A DNA stretch of 64,000 nucleotides from Gemmatimonadaceae bacterium (GTDB lineage: Bacteria; Gemmatimonadota; Gemmatimonadetes; Gemmatimonadales; Gemmatimonadaceae): contig JAUQWM010000033.1 in the NCBI GenBank assembly GCA_030835125.1, positions 161,009-225,008 on the forward strand, written 5' to 3'. This document shows positions 42,986 through 50,869 of the stretch, in pieces; the first letter of the stretch is position 1, and each line of letters opens with the position of its first letter. The notes below the pieces were generated by a model. That model did no database searches. It saw nothing but the letters and a program-made list of their open reading frames with translations, and was not told where the DNA came from. The translations under genes and the position numbers were made by a program.

Positions 42986-44374
42986 GTGACAGAGCCATCC
43001 GTCGTCATCATCGTGGCCGATGGCCTGCGCCCAGACACGCTCGATCGTGCCATCGCCTCCGGCCTCGTGCCTGAACTGGCCGCACTGCGCGCGGCGGGCG
43101 GCCGCCACGTCCTGACGACGACGTTTCCCTCGGTGACCGGCGTCGCCTATGTCCCGATCCTGACCGGCCGGCACCCGGCAGCGGCTGGCGTGCCCGGGCT
43201 CCGGTGGTACGATCGCGCCCGGGGGCTCCCTGCCCTGCTTGGCCATTCGCGGAGTTACGTGGGACTCCAGATGCGCCGCATCGACCACGACCTGGATCCC
43301 GCGGTGCCGACGGCGTGGGACCTCGCCCGCGGATCGGCGTTAGGCTCGATGGCCATGGTCACGCGGGGCCTGCCGGTCCGCGGCCGGGTCGAGCACGGCT
43401 GGCGCTTCGCGACACGCGCGCTGGGGGCACACCTGGCCGGGAGCGTGGAGCGCTGGTCAGCGCTCGAATCGGAACTTGCGGGCCGGTTCGTCGACCGCGT
43501 CCGACGTGAACGCCCGCGGTTCGCGTTCGCCACGCTGACGACGGGCGACAAGGCCGCGCACGCCGAGGGCGCCGGGTCGGCTGCCGTCCTCGCGTCGCTC
43601 CAGCGCGTCGACCAGATCGCGCGACAGGTCCGGACAGATGCGGAACACGACGGGCGCTGGGCGTCGATGCACCTGTACGTCATCAGCGACCACGGACACG
43701 CGCCCGTCCAACGGCACTTCGACCTCGCGGACGCCCTGCGGGAAGCCGGGGTGCGCGTGCGTTCCCATCCGTGGACCGTACCGGACCGGTCGGAGGCGGC
43801 GGTCATGGTGAGCGGGAACAGCATGGCGCACGTCTACCTCGGGCTCGAGGGTCGGGCCCGCCTTCCCTGGCCATCAATGCGGTCCTCCTGGGGCCCGCGG
43901 ATCGACGATATCCTGGCCCATCCGGCGATCGGCCTGGTTGCCACCAGTCTCTCCTCCTCGGAAGTCGCCGTCGGTGACGGGAATGCCCGCGCCGTGATCC
44001 GTTTCGGCGAGCACGGCTACAGCTATCGCACCGAACGCGGGAACCCCCTCGCCATCGAACCCTTCGAGGACCAGTGTCCCCAGGCAGTCCACGAGCGAAC
44101 GATGGAGAGCCCGTACCCGGACTCGATCGAGCAGCTCGCCAGCCTCACGCCGGCACCACGGTCCGGCGACGTCATCGTCAGCGCGGCGCCCGGCTGGGAC
44201 CTCCGGCAGCGCTACGAGCCCATCGCGCACGTATCGTCCCACGGGGCCTTGCACGCAGCACACATGCTGGTGCCTTTTCTAGCCAACCGGCCCCTGGCCG
44301 TTTCGCCGCGGCGAACCGCGGATCTCTTTGGGCTGGTCCGCGAGGTGCTCGACGCGCCGAAGGGCCGGCCTTGA
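42986..44374 (+). CDS. Alkaline-phosphatase-superfamily phosphodiesterase / nucleotide pyrophosphatase
   Basis: The 462-residue protein starts at a GTG with GGGAGCGGAG upstream. The metal and nucleophile motifs of the NPP branch are present: VIIVADGLRPD (Asp), TTTFPSVTG (Thr nucleophile), VISDHGHAPV (Asp-His) and HVSSHGALHAAHMLVPF (His). No signal peptide is evident, so it may be cytoplasmic or peripheral. The substrate is a phosphate mono- or diester that cannot be specified. Confidence 0.88.
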   Translation: MTEPSVVIIVADGLRPDTLDRAIASGLVPELAALRAAGGRHVLTTTFPSVTGVAYVPILTGRHPAAAGVPGLRWYDRARGLPALLGHSRSYVGLQMRRIDHDLDPAVPTAWDLARGSALGSMAMVTRGLPVRGRVEHGWRFATRALGAHLAGSVERWSALESELAGRFVDRVRRERPRFAFATLTTGDKAAHAEGAGSAAVLASLQRVDQIARQVRTDAEHDGRWASMHLYVISDHGHAPVQRHFDLADALREAGVRVRSHPWTVPDRSEAAVMVSGNSMAHVYLGLEGRARLPWPSMRSSWGPRIDDILAHPAIGLVATSLSSSEVAVGDGNARAVIRFGEHGYSYRTERGNPLAIEPFEDQCPQAVHERTMESPYPDSIEQLASLTPAPRSGDVIVSAAPGWDLRQRYEPIAHVSSHGALHAAHMLVPFLANRPLAVSPRRTADLFGLVREVLDAPKGRP

Positions 44375-44414
44375 CGATCACGAGCGCCCGGTCGCCTGGC
44401 GCGGGAGGGGGGAC

Positions 44415-44807
44415 ATGCGATTACCTGGAGCGGGAGCGCTGGTCGCACTGGCCTGGGTCTTCGTCGCGTGCGGGGGAGGCGGTGGCCAACCCAGCACGGA
44501 GCCGCGGGCGGTCCGGGGGCCCGCCGACCGGATCACGGAAGCGGAGATTTCGGCCGGGATCTACCAGAACGCGCTCGAGATCGTGCAGAACCTGCGTCCC
44601 GCCATGACGCGACCGAGGGGGACTTCGTCGACCCCGGTCCCGGTCGTCGCCTATGTGGACGACGTTCGGATGGTCGACCTCGGGGGGCTGGCCACCATCC
44701 CCGCCGGTCGGGTCAAGGAAATCAGGTACATCAGCGCCACCGATGCCACGACCCGCTGGGGAACCGGCCACGGCAGCGGGGTTATCCTTGTGACGACGAA
44801 GCGGTAG
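44415..44807 (+). CDS. Small lipoprotein with TonB-plug-like domain (copy 1)
   Basis: The 130-residue product starts at the ATG at 44415 behind GGAGGGGGG. A signal with a Cys (VALAWVFVACGGG) suggests a lipoprotein. The C-terminal half reads VPVVAYVDDVRMVDLGGLAT, VKEIRYISATDATTRWGTGH and GVILVTTKR, the strand-turn-strand pattern of a TonB-receptor plug domain without any barrel. The neighbour at 44886 has the same layout. Such stand-alone plugs could dock on other envelope partners; the function is unknown. Confidence 0.75.
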   Translation: MRLPGAGALVALAWVFVACGGGGGQPSTEPRAVRGPADRITEAEISAGIYQNALEIVQNLRPAMTRPRGTSSTPVPVVAYVDDVRMVDLGGLATIPAGRVKEIRYISATDATTRWGTGHGSGVILVTTKR

Positions 44808-44885
44808 GCCCGCGCGGCCGACCCGGGACGGTTACCTTACCTTCAGGAGGGGCGCACCCGCGCCCCGGCACCAGGAGAGATCGAC

Positions 44886-45251
44886 ATGCGATTCGCTGTA
44901 TTGGCGTTAGGCATCGGGGTGGCCATGGCGGGATGCTCCGCGAAGCAGACGGCGGCGACCGACCAGTCGGCCACGGGGCAACGGACGACGCGCCGGACCA
45001 ACGTCATCACGCTCCAGGAAATCCGCGAGAACGGCACGGCACCGTCGCTGTCCGACCTGATCCGCCAGGTCCGCCCGGGCTGGCCGAGCAACGTCACGGT
45101 CTTCGTGAACAACGACCCGTTCGGCGGGCCTGAGAGCCTTCGCAACCTGTCCGTGTCCAATACGTCCGAGATCCGCTTCATCACGAAGTCCGAGGCCCAG
45201 ATGAAGTGGGGTTCGCGGTTCCAGGACGTCATCCAGGTCATCACCAGGTAG
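44886..45251 (+). CDS. Small lipoprotein with TonB-plug-like domain (copy 2)
   Basis: The 121-residue lipoprotein (AVLALGIGVAMAGCSAK, clear lipobox AGC) has NVITLQEIRENGTAPSLSDL, then VTVFVNNDPFGGPESLRNLS and SEIRFITKSEAQMKWGSRF, ending VIQVITR. The last 60 residues line up with copy 1 (EIRYI/EIRFI, TRWG/MKWG, ILVTT/IQVIT). The pair probably arose by duplication and diverged. A ribosome site AGGAGAG lies upstream. Confidence 0.78.
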   Translation: MRFAVLALGIGVAMAGCSAKQTAATDQSATGQRTTRRTNVITLQEIRENGTAPSLSDLIRQVRPGWPSNVTVFVNNDPFGGPESLRNLSVSNTSEIRFITKSEAQMKWGSRFQDVIQVITR

Positions 45252-45254
45252 CGG

Positions 45255-45536
45255 GTGTCGACGGGCAGGACGGCGCGGCAGGGTGGCGAGGGCGGTTGGG
45301 GCAGGTTGGTCCTCGGGCTCACCGTACGCGCCGTCACGTCCCCTACCTTGGCGCGGGACCTCGTGCGCGTGGCCTGGCGCTTCCGCGCCCGCCGCTGGTT
45401 CCTGAAGCCACCCTTCCTCCCCGTGCCGTCGCTCGGCTACACGCGTTGGCGCATGTACACGGCCTACGGCGATGAACGCGCGGTGCCGCCGGTCCACGAC
45501 GTGATCCGCTACGCCCGATGGGCCGGCCGGCGGTAG
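45255..45536 (+). CDS. Small basic protein upstream of queG
   Basis: This 93-residue protein of unknown family starts at a GTG and overlaps queG by 19 bp. It is Arg/Trp-rich, with VAWRFRARRWFLKPPFLPVP and LGYTRWRMYTAYGD, and ends in VHDVIRYARWAGRR. No signal, no metal motif. The close coupling to queG and the absence of stops in a sensible frame support it as a real gene, perhaps a short partner of queG. Confidence 0.65.
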   Translation: MSTGRTARQGGEGGWGRLVLGLTVRAVTSPTLARDLVRVAWRFRARRWFLKPPFLPVPSLGYTRWRMYTAYGDERAVPPVHDVIRYARWAGRR

Positions 45537-46687
45537 CCGCCGCCCGCCCCGTCCCGTCCACGGAGCGGATCAAGGCCCAGGCATTCGCGGCGGGCTTCGA
45601 CCTCGTCGGGATCGCCCGGCTTGGGCCGGCCGGCACGTTCCCCGCCTTCGAGCAGTGGTTGGCGCGAGGGAAGGCCGGCGAGATGGCGTGGCTCAGGCGG
45701 GATGCGGCACTCCGCCGAGACACGCGCCTCCCCCATCGCGGAGCGCGATCGGCCATCGTCGTCGCGCTGGACTACGGCGGGCGCCAGCCGGCTGGCACCC
45801 TCGCTCGTTATGCGCGCGGCCGGGACTACCACGGCGTCATGAAGGAGCGGCTGTTCGCCCTCCGGAAATGGCTCGGGGACGAGGCGGGGCGCCCGGTACG
45901 GGGCCGCCCGTACGTCGACACCGGCCCGGTGCTCGAACGCGACCTGGCCCGCCTGGCCGGCCTGGGGTGGTTCGGCCGGAACACGATGCTCATCAACCCG
46001 AAACGCGGGTCCTTCCTGTTCCTGGGCGCCCTGTTCGTGGACCTCGAGCTGGAGGCGGACGCGCCGTTCGGCGAGGAGCATTGCGGCTCGTGCCGCCGGT
46101 GCATCGAGGCCTGCCCGACGTCGGCGATCGAGGAGGACCTCGTCCTCGATGCGACCCGGTGCATCTCCTACCTCACGATCGAGAAGCGCGGCGACATCCC
46201 GATCGAGAGGAGGCCCGCCATCGGGGAGCTCGTGTACGGGTGCGACATCTGCCAGGACGTGTGCCCCTGGAACGTCCGGTTTGCGAGCGATGCACGCGAC
46301 CCGGACCTGACCACCGGGAGCCTGGAGGGGACACCAGATCCCGTGGCACTGCTCCGGATGTCCGAGGACGACTTCACGCGGCGGTTCGGCGGCACGGCCG
46401 TCACCCGGGCTGGTCGCCAGGGGCTCGCGCGCAATGCGGCGGTGGCGCTCGGGAACCGTGGCGGGCCGGGGGACACCGAGGTGCTGGCACAAGCGCTGGA
46501 GGAGGAGCGCGATCCCGTCGTTCGTTCCCACATCGCCTGGGGGCTTGGCGCCATCCGGACCCCGGAAGCGATCGATGCCCTGCGCGCCCGGCTTCCTCGC
46601 GAGACCAATGAGGAGGTGCGGCAGGAAATCGACGCCGCGCTCGGCCCGCGTTCGTCCGGAGAAAAGGTGCCCGGCGGAGTCGGATAA
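45518..46687 (+). CDS. queG: Epoxyqueuosine reductase
   Basis: The 389-residue cobalamin and [4Fe-4S] enzyme makes the last step to queuosine in tRNA. Two ferredoxin-like clusters are visible: CGSCRRCIEACPTSAI and GCDICQDVCPWNVRF. The N-terminal corrinoid-domain motifs GFDLVGIAR, RGARSAIVVALDYG and GWFGRNTMLINPKRGSF are present. After residue 300 there is a HEAT-repeat-like end (VLAQALEEERDPVVRSHIAW), seen in many QueG proteins. The start at 45518 overlaps the previous gene. Confidence 0.95.
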   Translation: MGRPAVAAARPVPSTERIKAQAFAAGFDLVGIARLGPAGTFPAFEQWLARGKAGEMAWLRRDAALRRDTRLPHRGARSAIVVALDYGGRQPAGTLARYARGRDYHGVMKERLFALRKWLGDEAGRPVRGRPYVDTGPVLERDLARLAGLGWFGRNTMLINPKRGSFLFLGALFVDLELEADAPFGEEHCGSCRRCIEACPTSAIEEDLVLDATRCISYLTIEKRGDIPIERRPAIGELVYGCDICQDVCPWNVRFASDARDPDLTTGSLEGTPDPVALLRMSEDDFTRRFGGTAVTRAGRQGLARNAAVALGNRGGPGDTEVLAQALEEERDPVVRSHIAWGLGAIRTPEAIDALRARLPRETNEEVRQEIDAALGPRSSGEKVPGGVG

Positions 46688-47190
46688 AGGCGCTGGTGCG
46701 CGACTGGCGTTCGGACTGTAGTTTCTGCTGCCGCTCAGTCCGCCGCCCCATTGCCAACGCTGTTTCGCCAGCGCGAGCGCTCGTCCGCGTTCCGTCGCCA
46801 CTCACCGCTCCGCACCACGAGCACCACACCGCCACCCCGGCGGACAGTGCGCGCGTGCGGCGCGGTGCCCGTGGCTGCGAAGTCCATCGACGCAATGCCG
46901 GGGGCCATCGGCGGCGGCGTGCCTTGCCTGACTGTCGTGTCGACGCAATTGGCCGCGTCACGTCCCCCGCGTGATGGAGCCGACCACCCCGCACTTTCTC
47001 GTGCCATTTCCGGCTTCGTGCTCGTCATGGAGCGAGGACCCGACCCGCTTCCGTCGGCCGACGCGGGACGACCCACATCATCGCTCGACGACGCGCACGC
47101 CGCGCGCCTCCCGGACGGCGGGCACCAGTCCAGCCGGGACGCACACGAGGACGCGCCGGTCGAATCGTCCCTGGCCGCAGACCGATCTGG
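46688..47190. other. 503-bp region without a supported gene
   Basis: ORFs on both strands here lack signal peptides, domains and coding-like composition (for example 46751-47194 is Pro/Arg/Ser-rich). TGTAGTTT near 46,719 could be a -10 element for something downstream. I see no RNA gene, repeat or mobile element. It may hold a decayed gene or a long leader for the protease gene. Confidence 0.4.
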
Positions 47191-47955
47191 ATGAAACGGT
47201 TCGACCTGGCAGTTGGCTCGGCGCTGATCGTCCTTGGCACCTTCGTCGCTCGCGAGGCGCTGGCGACACGCGCCCGCGTGGAAGCCGCGTCGCGACCCAC
47301 GGCGAGTTTCGGCACCGCGCGCGTGGACTCCAACACCCCGCGGCGGGACTCCATCCCCGTCATCAAGCGCCCCGCCTCGCCGGCCCGCGTCCTCGACATC
47401 AAGCGGCGCCTCGAGCTCTCGGCGCACGACACCTACATCGATGACGTGATCGCCGCCCACGACTCGGCGCTGGCACGATGGCCGGACCGGCCCGCGGACC
47501 CGTTGCGGGTCTGGGTCCAGTCGTCGTCGCGGAACGCGGCGTTCAACAGCGACATCGTCGGCGTCGTCCGGCGCGCCTTCATCGAGTGGTCCAGCCTCGG
47601 ACTACCCGTCGGCTTCACCTTCGTCGTCGACTCCGCCTCGGCCGACGTGCACGTGACGTGGGTCGACCAGTTCAACGAGTCGATCAGCGGCAAGACGCTC
47701 TGGTCGCACGATGAGGCGTGGTGGATCATCGACGCGAATATCCAGCTGGCCATCCGGCACCACACCGGCGAAGTGCTCGACTCGAGCTCGGTGCGCGCGA
47801 TCGCGATGCACGAGGTCGGCCACCTGCTCGGGCTGGATCACACGACCGACACCACGTCGATCATGGCGCCCAAGGTGCGCGTGCGGGACCTGTCGCCCGC
47901 CGACCGCGCCACCGCCCAGCTGCTGTATCGGCTCCCCGCCGGGAGACTGCGCTAG
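47191..47955 (+). CDS. Secreted matrixin-like (M10) zinc metalloprotease
   Basis: The 254-residue protein has an N-terminal signal or anchor (FDLAVGSALIVLGTFVAREA). The zinc site AIAMHEVGHLLGLDHT matches HExxHxxGxxH, and the Met-turn SIMAPKV follows at the right distance. The strand before the site, SADVHVTWVDQFN, also fits the matrixin fold. It is a short protease with no propeptide of the usual Cys-switch type that I can see. It ends at a heptamer repeat block. Confidence 0.88.
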   Translation: MKRFDLAVGSALIVLGTFVAREALATRARVEAASRPTASFGTARVDSNTPRRDSIPVIKRPASPARVLDIKRRLELSAHDTYIDDVIAAHDSALARWPDRPADPLRVWVQSSSRNAAFNSDIVGVVRRAFIEWSSLGLPVGFTFVVDSASADVHVTWVDQFNESISGKTLWSHDEAWWIIDANIQLAIRHHTGEVLDSSSVRAIAMHEVGHLLGLDHTTDTTSIMAPKVRVRDLSPADRATAQLLYRLPAGRLR

Positions 47956-47957
47956 GG

Positions 47958-48034
47958 ATTGCAGATTGCAGATTGCTGAGTGATGAGTGAAGGACAGACC
48001 TGCACTCTGCGATCTGCGATCTGCACTCTGCAAT
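47958..48034. repeat. Paired heptamer repeats forming an inverted structure
   Basis: Left part: ATTGCAG, ATTGCAG, ATTGCTG. Right part: CTGCACT, CTGCGAT, CTGCGAT, CTGCACT, CTGCAAT. The two parts are largely reverse complements separated by about 20 bp, so the RNA from either strand can fold. The block fills the gap between the convergent protease and PDZ genes and may end both transcripts. Confidence 0.88.
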
Positions 48035-48040
48035 TTCTCG

Positions 48041-49225
48041 TTACCAGCGCAGCGTCAGCGTCTCCTGCTTGCGGTCGCGGAGGATCACCAGCGTCACCGT
48101 GCGATCGCGTGACCGGCTGATGACGCGCTGGAGGACGTTGACCGACCGCACCTCGATACTGTCGGCGACCAGGATCACGTCCCCGCCCACGAGGCCCGCG
48201 TCACGCCCTGGCGTCCCGGGGAGCACCGTGTTCACCAGCAGGCCGTGCGTGACACCGAACGCGCGGCTCGACTCCTGGCTGAGCTGAAAGAGCTGGACCC
48301 CCGCCACCGGGTTGACGCTGCCGCTGAAGTACTGCGCCATCGGTCCGGCGAAGACCCCCGGGGTCGCAGCCGGTGCGGTCACCGCCACGGCGCCCGTGTC
48401 CCTCCGCGCGCGCACGCCGGCGACCGCGTATCCGCCCTGGGGCGCGAGGCGCACCATCGCCGGCTCCTGGCCGGGCGTCGGCGACATCACGTAGACGATG
48501 CTCGCATCGACCAGCGAGCAGGGTGCCGACGTCAACGCTTCGGGCACCGCCTCCACGACCGGTGACACCGTGAACAGCTCTCGACCGCGCTGGACCCTCA
48601 CCGCGATCCGCTCGCCCGGTCGCAGCAGCTCGGCGAACACCACGTCGTTATGCAGGAGCGTCTGCCCGCCAATCTCCAGCAGGACATCGCCGGCCCGGAG
48701 GCCGACGCGGTCCGCGGGAGACCCGGGATCGACCGATGCCACGACCGGCTTCTCCATGAACCGGACGACCTGGGGCCCGTCCCCCTGGCGGTCATACGCC
48801 GTGAATCCGGTGGTGACGACTCCCAGCCAGCCTTGCGGCTTCTGCACCGTGGCGCACATGGTCTCGATCTGCCGTCTCAGCCGGACCTGCTGGTTGCTCG
48901 CCTCGACCACCTTCAGCGCGGCCAGTTGCGATTGGGCCTCCAGCACGCGGCTCGAGTCCGCCGACACCAGTTGCAGCCGCGTCTGCAGTGACCCCAGCGT
49001 CCGGCGCCACTCGACCTCCATCTTGCGCTGGCTCAACAGCTCCTGCTTCAGCCGGTCGACATCGGTCTGCCAGGTCGAAACCTGCCGCACCACGACGGAA
49101 TCACGCTGCTGCGCGGTCACCGGGACCGTCACCGTCACCAGGGTGACAGGCAACAGCGCCAGCGGCAGGCGGCGATACATCACGTCCCGGCTCGAGTTCC
49201 TCACGATGCGTCTCATAGGCTGCAC
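48041..49225 (-). CDS. Secreted PDZ-domain protein of the second ECF operon
   Basis: The 394-residue protein starts at GTG 49225, with AGGAG 4 nt upstream. There is a signal peptide (LALLPVTLVTVTVPVTAQQ), a coiled-coil section (residues about 50-110, DVDRLKQELLSQRKMEVEW), then a PDZ domain with GSPADRVGLRAGDVLLEIGG and a second with PGTPGRDAGLVGGDVILVAD. No protease triad is seen, so it is probably a periplasmic adaptor or a sensor of unfolded proteins. It begins 7 bp after the anti-sigma stop. Confidence 0.85.
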   Translation of the reverse strand: MQPMRRIVRNSSRDVMYRRLPLALLPVTLVTVTVPVTAQQRDSVVVRQVSTWQTDVDRLKQELLSQRKMEVEWRRTLGSLQTRLQLVSADSSRVLEAQSQLAALKVVEASNQQVRLRRQIETMCATVQKPQGWLGVVTTGFTAYDRQGDGPQVVRFMEKPVVASVDPGSPADRVGLRAGDVLLEIGGQTLLHNDVVFAELLRPGERIAVRVQRGRELFTVSPVVEAVPEALTSAPCSLVDASIVYVMSPTPGQEPAMVRLAPQGGYAVAGVRARRDTGAVAVTAPAATPGVFAGPMAQYFSGSVNPVAGVQLFQLSQESSRAFGVTHGLLVNTVLPGTPGRDAGLVGGDVILVADSIEVRSVNVLQRVISRSRDRTVTLVILRDRKQETLTLRW

Positions 49226-49232
49226 TGCACTC

Positions 49233-49949
49233 CTAGAACCGCGACAGCCGCGACCCGCTGGGAAGGGCTGACGCCAGCTTGCTCAGCGTCATGTTGCGGG
49301 CGCCGAGCGTGGTGAAGTAGACCTGGTTGATGATCGGATCGGCTGGCGCCTCGCTCAGTGCCCGGAGCGAGGTCTCGGCCATTTCGTCGAGGGCGGCCAA
49401 GGTGGTGCGATAGGCCGCGGTCGTCGTCTCGGAGGTGCTGGTGTCATGGTTGGCGAGGTACAGCGCGGCGCGCTCGTATTCCTGCTGCGCGCGCTGCAGC
49501 GACTGCATGGCGGCGGCGGTTGACCCGAAGTCCTCGGTGGTCATCGCGACCGTAGAGAGGCTCGTGCCGTCCTCGCTGCCTACCGCGAGTGCGGCGCTCC
49601 ATGGCATTCCGGCGGTCCGTCGGCCGGCGACGAGGCCCGTTGCGAGGATGAGGAACCCCGCCGCGAACCTGCTGGCGAACCGGGTCGCGGTGGCGGAGAA
49701 CTTACGTCGCGCCGAAGCCTCTGCTGGCGTTGTTATGACGCCCTGCTGGCGCAATTCGTCGCGCAAAACGCCCCAATTCGTGACCGGTGGCGCGATCCGA
49801 CGCCGTTCGTCCGCCGCCATCCCGACAATCCGCTGGTAGGCGAGGCGCTCCGAGGAGCACATCGCACACTCGGCGAGGTGAAGCTGTTCGGACATGGTCG
49901 GCTCGCCGTCCGCGAGTTCCGCCAGTCGCTCAATAGGCAGGTGCTGCAT
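49233..49949 (-). CDS. Membrane-bound zinc anti-sigma factor
   Basis: The 238-residue protein starts at ATG 49949 (MQHLPIERLAELADGE) and overlaps the sigma gene by 20 bp. The ZAS motif is QLHLAECAMCSSERLAY. A membrane span (FAAGFLILATGLVAG) at about residue 105 is followed by a periplasmic helical domain (AAAMQSLQRAQQEYERAALY, TTLAALDEMAETSLRAL). This is the layout of an envelope-sensing anti-sigma, probably released by proteolysis. The downstream PDZ protein may take part in that step. Confidence 0.86.
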   Translation of the reverse strand: MQHLPIERLAELADGEPTMSEQLHLAECAMCSSERLAYQRIVGMAADERRRIAPPVTNWGVLRDELRQQGVITTPAEASARRKFSATATRFASRFAAGFLILATGLVAGRRTAGMPWSAALAVGSEDGTSLSTVAMTTEDFGSTAAAMQSLQRAQQEYERAALYLANHDTSTSETTTAAYRTTLAALDEMAETSLRALSEAPADPIINQVYFTTLGARNMTLSKLASALPSGSRLSRF

Positions 49950-50502
49950 TCTCGGTTCCTTCAGTTCCTGGTACGTCCACAACGTGGGCGAGTAGCCGGC
50001 GGAGCTTGGCCCGTGCCTTGAATAGCTGCGACTTCGACCCGCCGGCGGTGATTCCGAGTTCGGTAGCGATTTCCTCGTGCGTATACCCCTCGACATCGTG
50101 CATCAGGAAGACCGTCCGGGCCCCGGGCGACAATTGCGCCGCGGCGGCGTCGATGACCGACCGAAGCATCGCGCGGTCCCCGCCGTGCTCCACCGAGACC
50201 GTTTCCTCCTCGATGTCCGTCTCGATCTTCGTCAGGCGCCGTGTGCGTCGAAGGGCGTTCAACGTCCGGTTGACCGCGATCCGGTGAGCCCAGGTCCCGA
50301 ACTGGGACTCCCCACGGTAGGTGGGCAGCGCCCTGAAGATCTGGATCCAGACTTCCTGGGCAATATCCTCGGCAAGGTCGGGATCGCCTGCGAGTCGCCG
50401 GACGACCGCATCGATATGCGGCGCGTGCTGTGACCAGAGGGCGCGAAGCGCCCTTTCGTCACCTTCGATGGCTCGTTGGATAGTCAGAAAGTCTGCTGCC
50501 AT
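49930..50502 (-). CDS. ECF sigma factor of the second envelope operon
   Basis: The 190-residue RpoE-like factor has DLAEDIAQEVWIQIFRALP and GTWAHRIAVNRTLNALRRTR in region 2, and MHDVEGYTHEEIATELGITA with SKSQLFKARAKLRR in region 4. It heads the operon sigma, anti-sigma, PDZ. A candidate ECF-type promoter (GGCAACC, then CGTGACC) is seen at 50,519-50,546, which would allow self-activation. Confidence 0.92.
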   Translation of the reverse strand: MAADFLTIQRAIEGDERALRALWSQHAPHIDAVVRRLAGDPDLAEDIAQEVWIQIFRALPTYRGESQFGTWAHRIAVNRTLNALRRTRRLTKIETDIEEETVSVEHGGDRAMLRSVIDAAAAQLSPGARTVFLMHDVEGYTHEEIATELGITAGGSKSQLFKARAKLRRLLAHVVDVPGTEGTENAAPAY

Positions 50503-50518
50503 GGCGATTCGCAGTCTT

Positions 50519-50546
50519 GGTCACGCGGTGAAGCCTGGAGGTTGCC
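50519..50546 (-). promoter_or_regulatory. Candidate ECF-type promoter for the sigma operon
   Basis: On the minus strand GGCAACC is followed 14 nt later by CGTGACC, resembling AAC-type -35 and CGT-type -10 elements used by ECF factors. The position fits, 17 bp before the start. Autoregulation is inferred. Confidence 0.35.
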
Positions 50547-50668
50547 AGGTCCGTACGGTGACCAGACCAAACGGGCCGGATCGTCGAATGTTACGAATGA
50601 TGGTCCGAAGTCGTGTTGCTGCAAGGGGATGTGCGCTTACGAGCCTAAGGCCGTCCAAGGATTCTTTC

Positions 50669-50697
50669 TTGACAGGACTGTGGCGATTCCCTATCTA
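50669..50697 (+). promoter_or_regulatory. Sigma-70-type promoter
   Basis: A perfect TTGACA is followed by 17 nt and TATCTA. It is the best vegetative promoter I can see in the window and lies in an AT-richer patch. Transcription would begin near 50,704, directly at a hairpin with a T-run, and may continue to the beta-lactamase-fold gene at 50,870. Confidence 0.7.
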
Positions 50698-50703
50698 GGG
50701 CCG

Positions 50704-50762
50704 GGTTCCGCAAGAGCCTGGATGACCCTAGAGAGTACTTGAAGGCGACTGCGGAACCTTTT
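50704..50762 (+). ncRNA. Candidate small RNA or leader element with terminator-like stem
   Basis: GGTTCCGCA (50,704-50,712) pairs perfectly with TGCGGAACC (50,750-50,758), which is followed by TTTT. A strong promoter ends just upstream, so a transcript of about 59 nt is predicted. CTAGGG (50,695-50,700) and CCCTAG (50,726-50,731) are also complementary and could compete if transcription starts earlier. It matches no riboswitch that I know. It could be a free sRNA or an attenuator for the downstream gene. Confidence 0.5.
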
Positions 50763-50869
50763 CAGTCCCAATGCACTAAGAGGCCTCGTCCCGCAAGCCG
50801 GCGGTACAGTATGACTGCCGGCTCGACTATTGCCGGAAGTCCGGGTACGCATCAACGCTGGACCTGCCA

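Noticed and set aside
46751-47194. 147-aa ORF between queG and the matrixin gene
   Set aside because: It has no ribosome site, domain or signal, and its composition is unlike the coding genes.
11754-48034. Heptamer blocks as CRISPR arrays
   Set aside because: Units are 7 bp with no spacers, and no cas genes are present.
50476-50742. 88-aa Cys-containing ORF (GPKSCCCKGMC) near the candidate small RNA
   Set aside because: It runs through the sigma-gene start, the promoter and the hairpin. No start signal is seen. The Cys cluster is tempting but rests on one frame without support.
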